A stretch of DNA of 64,000 bases from positions 558,001 through 622,000 of the forward strand of contig CAVPHU010000010.1 of assembly GCA_963704815.1 (NCBI GenBank). Direction: 5' to 3'. This document shows positions 8,069 to 17,207 of the stretch, in pieces; position 1 is the stretch's first letter, and each line of letters starts with the position of its first letter. A program made the position numbers and the translations under genes. Under the pieces are notes generated by a model. That model was not told the origin of the DNA and did not search any database. It saw nothing but the letters and a program-made list of their open reading frames with translations. The stretch is from DATKWD01 sp963704815 (GTDB lineage Bacteria > Actinomycetota > Acidimicrobiia > Acidimicrobiales > Salinilacustritrichaceae).

Positions 8069-9763
8069 TCAGACCTGGCTCGGATGCACGTTGCCGTCGA
8101 GCCATGCCTGGCTTCGCCAGGTGCCGCGACCTGCACCCTTGGCTCCATAGAGCGCAGCATCCGCGCGGCTCAGCACGGCCTCGGTGTCTTCGTGCCCCTG
8201 GCTCAGCGCCACCCCGATGCTGACCCCGAGCCGGACCTCGACGTCGCCGACGAAGATCGGCTCAGCCACCGAACGGATGATCCGATCGGCAACGGTGCCG
8301 GTCTCGACGGGGTGATGGAGGCTTTCGAGCACGACGATGAACTCGTCACCGCCAAGTCGTCCGACACGGTCGGCGGAGCGACACGCCTTGTGGATCCGGT
8401 GGGCGACGGTGAGGAGCACCTCGTCCCCGGTGTGGTGCCCGAGGGTGTCGTTCACGTCCTTGAACCCGTCGAGGTCGCAGAACAGGACCCCGCACACCTG
8501 GTCGGATCGCCGCTCCTGACGGGCCAGCGCACCGGTGAGGAACTCGAGCATGGCCGAACGGTTGGGAAGGCCGGTCAAGGAGTCGTGCATCGCCTGATGC
8601 GCGAGGAGGCGGGTCTGCTCGTGGCGATCGGTGATGTCGTCGATCACGAGCACGACCGAGTCCGTGCCGTCGTCCAGGGCCGGGATCACGGTGGTGGACA
8701 GCGCACTCCACCGTTCGGAGCCGTCCGGATGGGAGTAGCGGATGATCTGGCCGGTCACCTCGGCCGACTCGCCGTCCTCCAGTTCTCGAGGAGTCTGGTC
8801 GGGGGCATCGGTCAGGTCTTCGGCCACCGTGACACGTTTCATCACCTGGTTCGGGAGCGGACCGCCGACGAGTGATCCGACCGGAACGCCGATGTGTTCG
8901 TGCACGGCACGGTTCGCGTAGCTGATGGTGGTGTCGCCGGCGAGGATCATCACACCCTGGGCCAGCCCGTCGAGCGTGGTGGTGAGCAGTTGTTCGCTTC
9001 GCTCCAAGTCGTGGAGTCCTCGGACCTCCGAGGTGATGTCGACCAGTGTGGTGACCAGACCGGTGACGACGCCGTTCGTTCCGCGGTTCGGTTCGGCTCG
9101 GACCCGGAAGCAATGGTCACTCCCGTCGACGCGAACGGTGACGTTCTCGGCCACGGATTCGCCTTGCGCCGCAGCCGCGATGATCGTCCGACACAGCTCG
9201 GGTTCGGCGGCGAACTCGGTCCAGTCCGCGGGCCCGCCATCCGGCGCGAACCGATGTCGAAGCCACCGGTTCGAGAAGGTCACGACGCCGTTCGAGTCAC
9301 GCACGTCGATGCCACAGGGCGCGATGTCGGCGATCGGCCGCCGGTCGGCGACTGCAGCATCCTCGGCGGAGGTTGCGGAGTCGGCCTCGCTGGCGAGGTC
9401 GGACAGGACGTGGACCCGGAGCACGAGCGCCTCGACGCCCGGAACATGACGGGAGTTCGTGCCGACGAAGAGCGCTTCGAGCCATTCGCCGCTCGGTCGG
9501 AGGAGGCGCAGGGTCATGAATTCGGTCCCACCCGGACGAGCGATCAGTTGCAGCAACCGCTCGAGCGCCTCTGGAAGGTCGTCGGGGTGGACTTCGCCAA
9601 GTGTGTCGCGGCCGAATCCCTCGTGTGGCAGGTCGTCGATCGCGCCGCCGTCGGCCTGGATGGCCGAGATCACCTTCAGGTCGTCGTCGAGGAGCAGCGT
9701 GGCGTCGGCCGCGCCCGCGCGGAGGACGGCGTCGGAGTCCTGAGCGCGGTCGCCATCCTGCAC
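8069..9763 (-). CDS. PAS-domain diguanylate cyclase
   Basis: About 564 residues from GTG 9763. That start is chosen because a TACTAT hexamer lies exactly six bases upstream; a longer frame from TTG 9784 is unlikely. Three PAS-like segments (about 20-120, 150-260 and 275-400) lead into a GGDEF domain from about 405. The catalytic G-G-D-E-F is intact at about 471-475, and an R-S-A-D inhibitory I-site stands five residues before it, so product inhibition by c-di-GMP is expected. No EAL domain and no transmembrane segment, so a cytoplasmic sensor cyclase. Signal unknown. Confidence 0.92.
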   Translation of the reverse strand: MQDGDRAQDSDAVLRAGAADATLLLDDDLKVISAIQADGGAIDDLPHEGFGRDTLGEVHPDDLPEALERLLQLIARPGGTEFMTLRLLRPSGEWLEALFVGTNSRHVPGVEALVLRVHVLSDLASEADSATSAEDAAVADRRPIADIAPCGIDVRDSNGVVTFSNRWLRHRFAPDGGPADWTEFAAEPELCRTIIAAAAQGESVAENVTVRVDGSDHCFRVRAEPNRGTNGVVTGLVTTLVDITSEVRGLHDLERSEQLLTTTLDGLAQGVMILAGDTTISYANRAVHEHIGVPVGSLVGGPLPNQVMKRVTVAEDLTDAPDQTPRELEDGESAEVTGQIIRYSHPDGSERWSALSTTVIPALDDGTDSVVLVIDDITDRHEQTRLLAHQAMHDSLTGLPNRSAMLEFLTGALARQERRSDQVCGVLFCDLDGFKDVNDTLGHHTGDEVLLTVAHRIHKACRSADRVGRLGGDEFIVVLESLHHPVETGTVADRIIRSVAEPIFVGDVEVRLGVSIGVALSQGHEDTEAVLSRADAALYGAKGAGRGTWRSQAWLDGNVHPSQV

Positions 9764-9769
9764 CGCCGC

Positions 9770-9775
9770 ATAGTA
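9770..9775 (-). promoter_or_regulatory. -10 hexamer of the diguanylate cyclase gene
   Basis: TACTAT on the minus strand, followed by exactly six bases (GCGGCG) and the GTG start at 9763; leaderless type. Confidence 0.55.
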
Positions 9776-9896
9776 GCGAAACAACCACTTTCCGTCACTG
9801 ATTCGTTTGTCCTATGCGCTTCTCGATCGTGGGGCTATCGTCGCGCCGCTTGCATGGGACGACCGATCGACGCACCTCCGTGATCGGGTCGGCGCG

Positions 9897-11750
9897 ATGA
9901 CATCGACCCGTCGAACCGGCGGATTGGCGCTCGGGGCACTCGGCGTGGTCTACGGCGACATCGGGACCAGCCCGCTCTACTCGCTGCGGGAGTCCTTCGA
10001 GGGTGCCGGCCACGAGTTGGTCGTGAACGAAGCCAACGTGCTCGGCGTGCTGTCGCTGATCCTGTGGTCGCTGATCCTGGTGATCTCGGTGAAGTATCTG
10101 GTCTTCGTCATGCGTGCCGACAACCATGGCGAGGGCGGGATCCTCGCCCTCACCGCCCTCGTGACCCCGGCCGACCGGCCCGGTCGACGCCGGATGGTCC
10201 TGGTGCTCGTCGGACTCTTCGGCACGGCGCTGCTCTACGGCGACGGCATCATCACGCCGGCCATCTCGGTCCTGAGCGCCGTCGAAGGCACCGAGGTCGT
10301 GACGAGCAGTTTCGACCCGTACGTGATCCCGATGGCCGTCGTCATCCTCGTCGGGGTGTTCGCCATCCAACGGCGGGGGACCGGAACCATCGGCAAGATT
10401 TTCGGTCCGGTCATGGTCGCCTGGTTCCTCGTGGTGGGCGGCCTCGGGGCGGCGAAGATCGGTGACGCACCCGAGGTGCTCCGGGCCGTCTCGCCCACGC
10501 ACGCGGTGCAGTTCTTCCTCGACAACGGAACGGCGGGGTTCCTGGCCCTCGGCTCGGTGTTCCTCGTCGTCACCGGTGGTGAGGCGCTGTTCGCCGACAT
10601 GGGCCACTTCGGACGGATCCCGATCACGCTGAGTTGGTACGGGATCGTGCTGCCCGGGCTGTTGCTCAACTACTTCGGCCAGGGCGCGCTCCTGCTGAAC
10701 GATCCCGAGGCGATCGACAACCCCTTCTATCGGCTCGCACCCGAGTGGGCGTTGATCCCGCTCGTGGTGCTCGCGACGTGCGCAACCGTCATCGCGTCAC
10801 AGGCACTCATCTCGGGCGCGTTCTCGTTGACACAGCAGGCGGCCCAGCTCGGCTATGTCCCGCGCTTGAAGATCACCCACACCTCGGCTCACGAGCGTGG
10901 CCAGGTGTACGTCCCAGCCGTGAACTGGGCGCTGATGGTGGCGTGTGTCGCCATGGTGGTCGGCTTTCGGTCGTCGACGAACCTCGCGGCCGCCTACGGC
11001 GTGGCGGTGACGATGACCATGGCCATCACGACGGTGCTCTTCTACGCCGTCGCCCGTGAACGGTTCGGATGGTCGAAGCTGCCGACGCTCGCCGTCTGCA
11101 TGGTCTTCCTCGTGGTCGACCTCGCCTTCTTCGGGGCGAACATCCCCAAGATCCCGCAGGGCGGTTGGTTCCCGCTGGTGGTCGGGGCCATCGTCTTCAC
11201 CCTCCTCACGACCTGGCGAGCAGGGCGGCGACTGGTCGCCGAGCGCCTCCGCAAGGGCCAGGTCCCGTTGAGCACGCTGGTCGAACAACTGGGCGAGGAG
11301 GGGACCCCGCGCCTTCCCGGCACGGCCGTCTATCTCTTCAGCCTCGCCGGCTACGCGCCGCCGGCCCTGCTCGCCAACCTCCGACTCCAGGGCGCCGTCC
11401 ACGAGCGCGTCGTCGTCCTGTCGATCGAGACCGCCGAGATCCCGAAGGTGCAGCCCGCCTACCGGCTCAGCCGTGACGACCTCGGCGAAGGGGTCGAACA
11501 AGCGCGGCTGCGGTTCGGGTTCATGGACGATCCCGATGCTCCGGCCGAGTTGCGCTTCACCCTCGACGACCCGGACGCGACGACCTACGTGATCGGAGCC
11601 GAAGCGATCACCGTGACGCCCGAGGAGGGTATTGCCGGGTGGCGCGAGCATCTCTTCGCCCTCATGCATCGAAACTCCACTGCGGCGTCCACCTACTTCC
11701 ACCTTCCCACCGACCGGACCTTCAGCATCGGGACCCACATCGATCTGTGA
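9897..11750 (+). CDS. kup: Kup-type low-affinity potassium uptake protein
   Basis: About 617 residues from ATG 9897, the usual length for Kup/Trk-D. The N-terminal L-G-V-V-Y-G-D-I-G-T-S-P-L-Y signature and L-L-Y-G-D-G-I-I-T-P-A-I-S-V-L-S-A-V-E-G are diagnostic. About twelve membrane segments run to residue 450, followed by a cytoplasmic C-terminal domain. It imports K+ with protons. It is convergent with the pyrophosphatase gene and divergent from the cyclase gene. K+ uptake would complement the betaine synthesis genes nearby in osmoadaptation (inference). Confidence 0.95.
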   Translation: MTSTRRTGGLALGALGVVYGDIGTSPLYSLRESFEGAGHELVVNEANVLGVLSLILWSLILVISVKYLVFVMRADNHGEGGILALTALVTPADRPGRRRMVLVLVGLFGTALLYGDGIITPAISVLSAVEGTEVVTSSFDPYVIPMAVVILVGVFAIQRRGTGTIGKIFGPVMVAWFLVVGGLGAAKIGDAPEVLRAVSPTHAVQFFLDNGTAGFLALGSVFLVVTGGEALFADMGHFGRIPITLSWYGIVLPGLLLNYFGQGALLLNDPEAIDNPFYRLAPEWALIPLVVLATCATVIASQALISGAFSLTQQAAQLGYVPRLKITHTSAHERGQVYVPAVNWALMVACVAMVVGFRSSTNLAAAYGVAVTMTMAITTVLFYAVARERFGWSKLPTLAVCMVFLVVDLAFFGANIPKIPQGGWFPLVVGAIVFTLLTTWRAGRRLVAERLRKGQVPLSTLVEQLGEEGTPRLPGTAVYLFSLAGYAPPALLANLRLQGAVHERVVVLSIETAEIPKVQPAYRLSRDDLGEGVEQARLRFGFMDDPDAPAELRFTLDDPDATTYVIGAEAITVTPEEGIAGWREHLFALMHRNSTAASTYFHLPTDRTFSIGTHIDL

Positions 11751-11763
11751 GCGCCGGAGGCAG

Positions 11764-12280
11764 TCAGCGCCGGTGCCCTTCGCCAGCCGCGCGGGTGTAC
11801 GCCTCCTCGATCAGCTGACGCGCAGGTCGCGAGGTCGGCCCACGTTCCGACATCGGTGTCCTTGTTCGGCTCGAGGGCCTTGTAGACCTCGAAGAAGTGG
11901 TGGATCTCCGCGAGCAGGTACTTCGGGAGATCGGGCAGGTCCTGGAGGTGGTCCCACCGCTCGTCGCCGGCGTGCACACACAGCACCTTGGCGTCGGGGC
12001 CGGCCTCGTCGCGCATGTGGAAGACCGCCACGGGGCGGGCCCAGACGTTGACACCGGGGAAGGTCGGCTCGTCGCCCAGCACGAGCGCGTCGAGCGGGTC
12101 CCCGTCCTCGCCGAGGGTGTGGGGAAAGAAGCCGTAGTCGGCGGGGTAGCGCGTCGCGGTGAAGAGCAGTCGGTCGAGCCACACCTCGTCGGTCTCGTGA
12201 TCGACCTCGTACTTGTTGCGCGAGCCCTTCGGCACCTCGATGACGACGTGCAGGCGATGGAGATCGACGACCTCGGTCAT
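11764..12280 (-). CDS. ppa: Inorganic pyrophosphatase (apparent C-terminal frameshift)
   Basis: Hydrolyses pyrophosphate to phosphate in the cytoplasm. It starts M-T-E-V-V-D-L-H with E-V-P-K-G-S-R-N-K-Y-E, Y-P-A-D-Y-G-F-F-P, G-D-P-L-D-A-L-V and the distal K-x-L-E-P-N-K, all metal and substrate residues of family I Ppa. Near 11820-11835 one extra base moves the frame; the family-like end R-Q-L-I-E-E-A-Y stops at 11764. Without the correction the frame would run on to 11693 with an unrelated tail and overlap kup. An AGGAGG ribosome site precedes ATG 12280. Confidence 0.9.
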
Positions 12281-12381
12281 GGCAGCCTCCTGATTCGTGC
12301 GGCCGGGACCGCGGGACCGCGGACGGTAGCCCGTCGCCGACTCCTGCCCGGGCGGACCGGGAGCCGAGCTGCGGTGCCTGC

Positions 12382-12387
12382 CACGAT
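12382..12387 (+). promoter_or_regulatory. -10-like hexamer of the betaine aldehyde dehydrogenase gene
   Basis: CACGAT followed by exactly six bases (GGGGTC) and GTG 12394; leaderless type. Confidence 0.45.
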
Positions 12388-12393
12388 GGGGTC

Positions 12394-13899
12394 GTGACGA
12401 CCTCGACCGGTGCGGCCGATCCCGAGGGTGAGCTGTTCGTCGGCGGCCGCTGGCGAGCCGCCGATGCCGGCGGCCGGCGAACGATCCGCTGTCCGGCCGA
12501 TGGCGAGGTGGTCGGTGTCGTGGCCGAGGGCTCGGCCGTCGACGTCGATCACGCCGTCCAGGCGGCGCGGACGGCCTTCGACTCGAGCGGAGAGGACTCG
12601 TGGCGGAGGTGGACGCCTGCGTCGAGGGCTGCCGTGCTCCTCGCCGCAGCCGATCGGCTGGACGAGCGCACCGACGATCTCGCCGGGCTCGAGTCGCTGG
12701 ACACCGGCAAGCGGCTGGTCGAGAGCCGCGCCGACGTGGCCGACTCGGCGGCCTGCCTGCGCTACTACGCCCAGTTGGTGAGCCAGGTGCGCGAGCGCAT
12801 CGTCGACACCGGTGTCGACTCGGTGAGGAGTCGGGTCGTCACCGAACCAGTCGGGGTCTGTGCGCTGATCACGCCATGGAACTATCCGCTGGTCCAGGCC
12901 ATGTGGAAGGTGGCCCCGGCGCTGGCCGCCGGCAACTCGGTGGTCGTCAAGCCGAGCGAGTTGACGCCCCACACGACCGTCGAGCTCGTCCGCATCCTCG
13001 CCGAGGTCGGGGTTCCGCCGGGCGTGGTGAATCTGGTGACGGGGACGGGCGCAGAGGTCGGCGACGCCCTCGTTCGTCACCCCGAGGTCGATCTGGTGTC
13101 GTTCACCGGTGGGCTGGCCACCGGTCGGCGGGTGATGGCGGCCGCGGCCGCGACCGTCAAGAGGGTGGCGCTCGAGCTGGGAGGGAAGAACCCGAACATC
13201 GTCTTCGCCGACGCCGATCGGGACGCGGCCGTCGACCTCGCCGTGGCAGCCGTGTTCCATCACTCGGGCCAGGTGTGCTCGGCGGGGACGCGCCTGCTGA
13301 TCGAGGCGCCGATCCACGACGACTTCGTCGACCAGGTGGTGGAGCGGGCCGAGCACATCCGTCTCGGCGGCCCGTTCGACGATGGTGTCGATGCCGGGGC
13401 ACTCATCAGCGAAGACCACCTCGGCAAGATCGAGCGGTACGTGGCCGCCGGCGTCGCCGAGGGCGCCGTGCTCCGATGTGGCGGACGACGGCTCGACCGG
13501 CCCGGCTTCTTCTACCGGCCGACCGTGCTCGATCGGTGCTCGACCGACATGTCCGTCGTGCAGGACGAGTCGTTCGGACCGGTCCTGACCGTCGAGTCGT
13601 TCGTCGACGAGGACGAGGCCGTGCGGCTCGCGAACGACACGATCTACGGCCTCGCGGGCGCCGTGTGGACCGCCGACGAGGCTCGCGCCGACCGGGTGGC
13701 CTCGGCGCTGCGGCACGGCACGGTCTGGATCAACGACTTCCATCCGTACGTGCCCCAGGCCGAATGGGGCGGCTTCAAGCAGTCCGGTGTCGGTCGCGAA
13801 CTCGGCCCCCACGGTCTCGACGAGTATCTCGAGACCAAGCACATCTGGCGCAACACGAGCCCGAGCCCTCAGTACGGGATGGGAGCCCCAGCCGACTGA
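12394..13899 (+). CDS. gbsA: Betaine-aldehyde dehydrogenase-type aldehyde dehydrogenase
   Basis: 501 residues, NAD(P)-dependent ALDH family. W-N-Y-P-L (substrate channel), K-P-S-E (cofactor), F-T-G-G (Rossmann), general base Glu in L-E-L-G-G-K-N-P, and catalytic Cys in S-G-Q-V-C-S-A-G-T-R are all present. The closest remembered pattern is glycine betaine aldehyde dehydrogenase (GbsA/BetB). The call is strengthened by the choline dehydrogenase gene immediately downstream on the same strand: together they would oxidise choline to glycine betaine. A 51-bp palindrome lies between them. A general aldehyde dehydrogenase remains possible. Confidence 0.82.
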   Translation: MTTSTGAADPEGELFVGGRWRAADAGGRRTIRCPADGEVVGVVAEGSAVDVDHAVQAARTAFDSSGEDSWRRWTPASRAAVLLAAADRLDERTDDLAGLESLDTGKRLVESRADVADSAACLRYYAQLVSQVRERIVDTGVDSVRSRVVTEPVGVCALITPWNYPLVQAMWKVAPALAAGNSVVVKPSELTPHTTVELVRILAEVGVPPGVVNLVTGTGAEVGDALVRHPEVDLVSFTGGLATGRRVMAAAAATVKRVALELGGKNPNIVFADADRDAAVDLAVAAVFHHSGQVCSAGTRLLIEAPIHDDFVDQVVERAEHIRLGGPFDDGVDAGALISEDHLGKIERYVAAGVAEGAVLRCGGRRLDRPGFFYRPTVLDRCSTDMSVVQDESFGPVLTVESFVDEDEAVRLANDTIYGLAGAVWTADEARADRVASALRHGTVWINDFHPYVPQAEWGGFKQSGVGRELGPHGLDEYLETKHIWRNTSPSPQYGMGAPAD

Positions 13900-13911
13900 C
13901 CGGCATCGGCC

Positions 13912-13962
13912 GATTCTCTGCTGCTGGATGACCACCTGGTGGGCATCCAGCAGCAAGGAATC
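13912..13962. repeat. 51-bp palindromic repeat, copy 1 of 3
   Basis: An inverted repeat with 25-base arms around a central T and three mismatches between arms. The left arm (GATTCTCTGCTGCTGG...) is like copy 3 at 57753 and the right arm end (...CAGCAGCAAGGAATC) is like copy 2 at 27572. It begins 12 bases after the gbsA stop and ends 31 bases before the betA start. Confidence 0.9.
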
Positions 13963-13977
13963 CGGATGAGGGTGGTC

Positions 13978-13983
13978 TAGCGT
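13978..13983 (+). promoter_or_regulatory. -10-like hexamer of betA
   Basis: TAGCGT, ten bases before GTG 13994. It suggests betA has its own promoter downstream of the palindrome. Confidence 0.4.
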
Positions 13984-13993
13984 CGATGGGGCC

Positions 13994-15655
13994 GTGGTGG
14001 AGACCCGATACGACTTCGTGATCATCGGTGGCGGGTCGGCGGGGTGTGCCCTGGCCAACCGGTTGAGCGCCGACCCGTCGAATCGGGTGCTCGTGCTCGA
14101 AGCGGGTCGTCGCGACTGGAAGTGGGACGTCTTCATCCACATGCCGGCCGCGCTCGACCTACCCGATCGGGAGCCGGTTCTACGACTGGAAGTACGAAAC
14201 CGAACCCGAACCGTTCATGGGCGGCCGCCGCATCGACCACGCACGCGGCAAGGTGCTCGGTGGCAGCAGCAGCATCAACGGGATGATCTTCCAGCGGGGC
14301 AACCCGATGGACTTCGACCGCTGGGCGAGCGACTTCGACGGCCTCGAACGTTGGGACCACGCCCACTGCCTGCCCTACTTCAAGCGCATGGAGCACCGTG
14401 TGGTGGGCGGCGACGAGTATCGGGGCGATGACGGCCCGCTCCGCCTCGAGACGGGTCCGGCTCGCAACCCGTTGTTCGACGCGTGGCTCGAAGCCGGCGA
14501 GCAGGCCGGGTACGCAGCGATCCGACGACGTCAACGGCTTCCGTCAGGAGGGGTTCGCGGTCTTCGACAAGAACGTGGTGCGGGGTCGGCGGATCGAGTG
14601 CCGCCCGCGCCTACCTCCATCCGGTCCTCGACCGGCCCAACCTCGACGTGGTGACGCTCGCGTACGCCGAGCGCATCGTCATGGACGGAGACCGTGCGGT
14701 CGGAGTCGAATACCGGCGGGGTCGCCGGCGGCACGTGGTGCGGGCGGCCGAGACCATCTGCTGCGGCGGGGCCTTCAACTCGCCGCAACTGCTCCAGCTG
14801 TCGGGAATCGGCGATCCGGCGCATCTCGAAGGGCTCGGGATCGACGTCGTGGCCGACCTCCCGGGCGTGGGGGAGAACCTCCAGGACCACCTCGAGGTCT
14901 ACCTCCAACATGCCTGCACCCAGCCGGTGTCGATGCAGCCCTACCTCGCACACTGGCGCAAGCCGATCATCGGCCTCCAGTGGCTTCTCCGCCGCGGGCC
15001 GGCTGCCACGAACCACTTCGAAGCCGGAGCCTTCGTCCGCAGCAACGATCGGGTCGACTATCCGAACCTGATGTTTCACTTCCTGCCGCTCGCCATCCGC
15101 TACGACGGTTCGGTGCCGGCCGGCGGGCACGGCTACCAGGTGCACGTCGGCCCGATGTACTCCGACGTCCGAGGCACGGTGAAGATCACGTCGACCGATC
15201 CCCGTCGTCATCCGGCGGTGCAGTGCAACTACCTGTCGACCGAGAACGACCGACGCGAGTGGGTCGAGACGATTCGGACCGCCCGCCGCATTCTCGACCA
15301 GCCGGCGTTCGCGCCGTTCGACGGCGGTGAGATCTCGCCCGGGCCGGGCGTCGAGACCGACGACGAGATCCTCGACTGGGTGGCCCGGGACGCCGAGACC
15401 GCCCTCCACCCGTCGTGCACGGCCCGCATGGGCACCGACGACGCAAGCGTGGTCCACCCCGACAGCCTGCGCGTGCACGGCGTCGACGGGCTCCGGGTCG
15501 TCGACGCCTCGGTCATGCCGCGCGTGAGCAACGGCAACATCTATGCCCCCGTGATGATGATCGCGGAGACGGCTGCCGACCTGATCCTCGGCAACGAACG
15601 CCTCCCACCCGACCGGACCGAGGTGTACCGGAAGCCGGCGGACCGTCGCGACTGA
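13994..15655 (+). CDS. betA: Choline dehydrogenase, GMC oxidoreductase (three apparent frameshifts)
   Basis: FAD-dependent oxidation of choline to betaine aldehyde. The N-terminal F-V-I-I-G-G-G-S-A-G-C-A-L-A-N-R-L is the ADP-binding fold. H-A-R-G-K-V-L-G-G-S-S-S-I-N-G-M is GMC signature 1, G-A-F-N-S-P-Q-L-L-Q-L-S-G-I-G is signature 2, and the C-terminal H-P-S-C-T-A-R-M-G-T holds the catalytic histidine region. Single extra bases appear near 14154-14160, 14518-14522 and 14596-14602; all three together restore one family-like protein of about 553 residues. GTG 13994 opens V-E-T-R-Y-D-F. Without correction the gene would be annotated as three fragments. Confidence 0.85.
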
Positions 15656-15694
15656 ACGGGGCGCCTGCTGCGCTTTCGAGCAAGATGTCGGGCC

Positions 15695-17197
15695 ATGTCG
15701 ATGATCCAACGCCGTCTGGTCCCCCTGGTGCTCGCCGTGACGATGGTGGCGGCCGCGTGCGGAGGCGACACGTCGACCAACGAGGCCGAACCCACGCCGC
15801 CCGATTCCGGGGTCGCCGAGTCGAGCGCCGACGACCCGGCCGAGGTGGCGGTCACCGCTCCCGACGTCACGATCACCGGCCCGATCCCTGGCGAGGCCGA
15901 GGGGTCGCCGACCACCGGCTTCGACGAGGCCGGCTACGGGGCCTTCGAGTACTTCGTCGCCGGCTCGGCCCGGTCGTTCGACCCCGTGGGCGAGTTGAGC
16001 GACGATGGCATCTGGGAGCTGGACGAACGGGACACGGCACCGTTCACGACCCGCATCGTCGTCAAGCGGCCGCTCGATCCTGCCGACTTCAGCGGCACCG
16101 TGCTCGTCGAGTGGAACAACGTGACGGCCGGCTTCGAGTCGACTCCCGGCTTCACGTTCGCCTCCGACGAGATCCTTCGGTCGGGTCACGTCCACGTCGC
16201 GGTGTCGGCTCAGCGGGCCGGCATCGAGGACGAGGGCGGGGGCCTGCTCGGCAGCTTCGGTGCGCCGCTCAAGACCGCCAACCCGGAGCGCTACGCCGAC
16301 CTCGTGCATCCCGGCGACGACTTCTCCTACGACCTGTTCGCCCAGATCGGTGCGCTCGTACAGGCAGTTCCGGAGGGTCAACCCGATCCGCTCGACGGGC
16401 TCGAAGCCGATCAGGCCATCGCGCTCGGCGAGTCGCAGTCGGCGTTCCGGATGACCTCGTTCGTCAACGGGGTGCACCCGATCTCACCGGTCTTCGACGG
16501 ATTCTTCGTGCACAGCCGCAGCGGTGGCCACACCGAATTCCGCGAGGCCCCGTCGGACGGGACGGTCGACCTCCTGCAGGGGGGCACCCGGATCCGCGAC
16601 GACCTCGACGTCCCGGTGCTCGTGCTTGCGACCGAGACCGACCTGACGGTGCTGGGCTACGCACCCGCACGCCAGCCCGACTCGGACCTCTTTCGGAGTT
16701 GGGAGGTGGCCGGCACCGCACATGCCGACTCGTTCCTCCTCGGTGGAGACCCGCAGTTGGCCGCCGACGCGCTCGGTTGCGCGGCTCCGGTCAATGACGG
16801 TCCGCAGCATCTCGCGGTCAAGGCGGCGATCGCGCAGCTGAACGAGTGGGTCGTCGACCCCTCCGACGCACCCCCCACCGGTGAGCGGATCGAGGTCGTC
16901 GACGGCGAGATCGTTCGCGACGCCGACGGCAACGCCCTGGGAGGCATCAGGCTGGCCCCGACCCGCGTTCCCGTCGCGGCACTCTCCGGCGACCCCGTCG
17001 GAGACTCGGCCATCTGCAGTCTGTTCGGGTCGACCGCGCTGTTCTCGACCGCCGACCTGGTCGATCGCTACGGCGACGAGGCGACCTATCGGGCCGAGTT
17101 CGGTGCTGCGCTCGACGAAGACTCCGAGGCCGGCTTCATCCTCGCTGACGATGTTCCGACCGCGTTGGCGGAGATCGACGGGTTCACCTTCGGCTGA
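15695..17197 (+). CDS. Lipoprotein, alpha/beta hydrolase domain (Abhydrolase_10-like)
   Basis: 500 residues. The signal peptide ends in a lipobox (V-A-A-A-C, Cys near residue 24), so the protein is probably lipid-anchored outside the membrane, followed by a Thr/Pro/Ser/Glu-rich linker. The body has V-L-V-E-W-N-N-V-T (early strands) and the nucleophile elbow A-L-G-E-S-Q-S-A-F-R, as in the large 'alpha/beta hydrolase domain' proteins of actinobacteria and proteobacteria. A late A-H-A-D-S region may supply the catalytic His. Substrate unknown. A CAAGAT hexamer stands eight bases before the ATG. Confidence 0.8.
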   Translation: MSMIQRRLVPLVLAVTMVAAACGGDTSTNEAEPTPPDSGVAESSADDPAEVAVTAPDVTITGPIPGEAEGSPTTGFDEAGYGAFEYFVAGSARSFDPVGELSDDGIWELDERDTAPFTTRIVVKRPLDPADFSGTVLVEWNNVTAGFESTPGFTFASDEILRSGHVHVAVSAQRAGIEDEGGGLLGSFGAPLKTANPERYADLVHPGDDFSYDLFAQIGALVQAVPEGQPDPLDGLEADQAIALGESQSAFRMTSFVNGVHPISPVFDGFFVHSRSGGHTEFREAPSDGTVDLLQGGTRIRDDLDVPVLVLATETDLTVLGYAPARQPDSDLFRSWEVAGTAHADSFLLGGDPQLAADALGCAAPVNDGPQHLAVKAAIAQLNEWVVDPSDAPPTGERIEVVDGEIVRDADGNALGGIRLAPTRVPVAALSGDPVGDSAICSLFGSTALFSTADLVDRYGDEATYRAEFGAALDEDSEAGFILADDVPTALAEIDGFTFG

Positions 17198-17207
17198 TGT
17201 CGAACGA

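Noticed and set aside
11693..11763. Extension of pyrophosphatase past its family-like end, overlapping kup
   Set aside because: The tail after residue 155 is unlike the family, and the correct end is found in the neighbouring frame at 11764; the overlap is an artefact of one extra base.
12277..14142. A 621-codon open frame on the minus strand over gbsA
   Set aside because: Shadow of the aldehyde dehydrogenase gene; no family signature and no promoter-like start.
14531..16477. A 648-codon open frame on the minus strand
   Set aside because: It is antisense to betA and the following lipoprotein gene, whose plus-strand frames carry clear GMC and hydrolase motifs; the minus frame has none.
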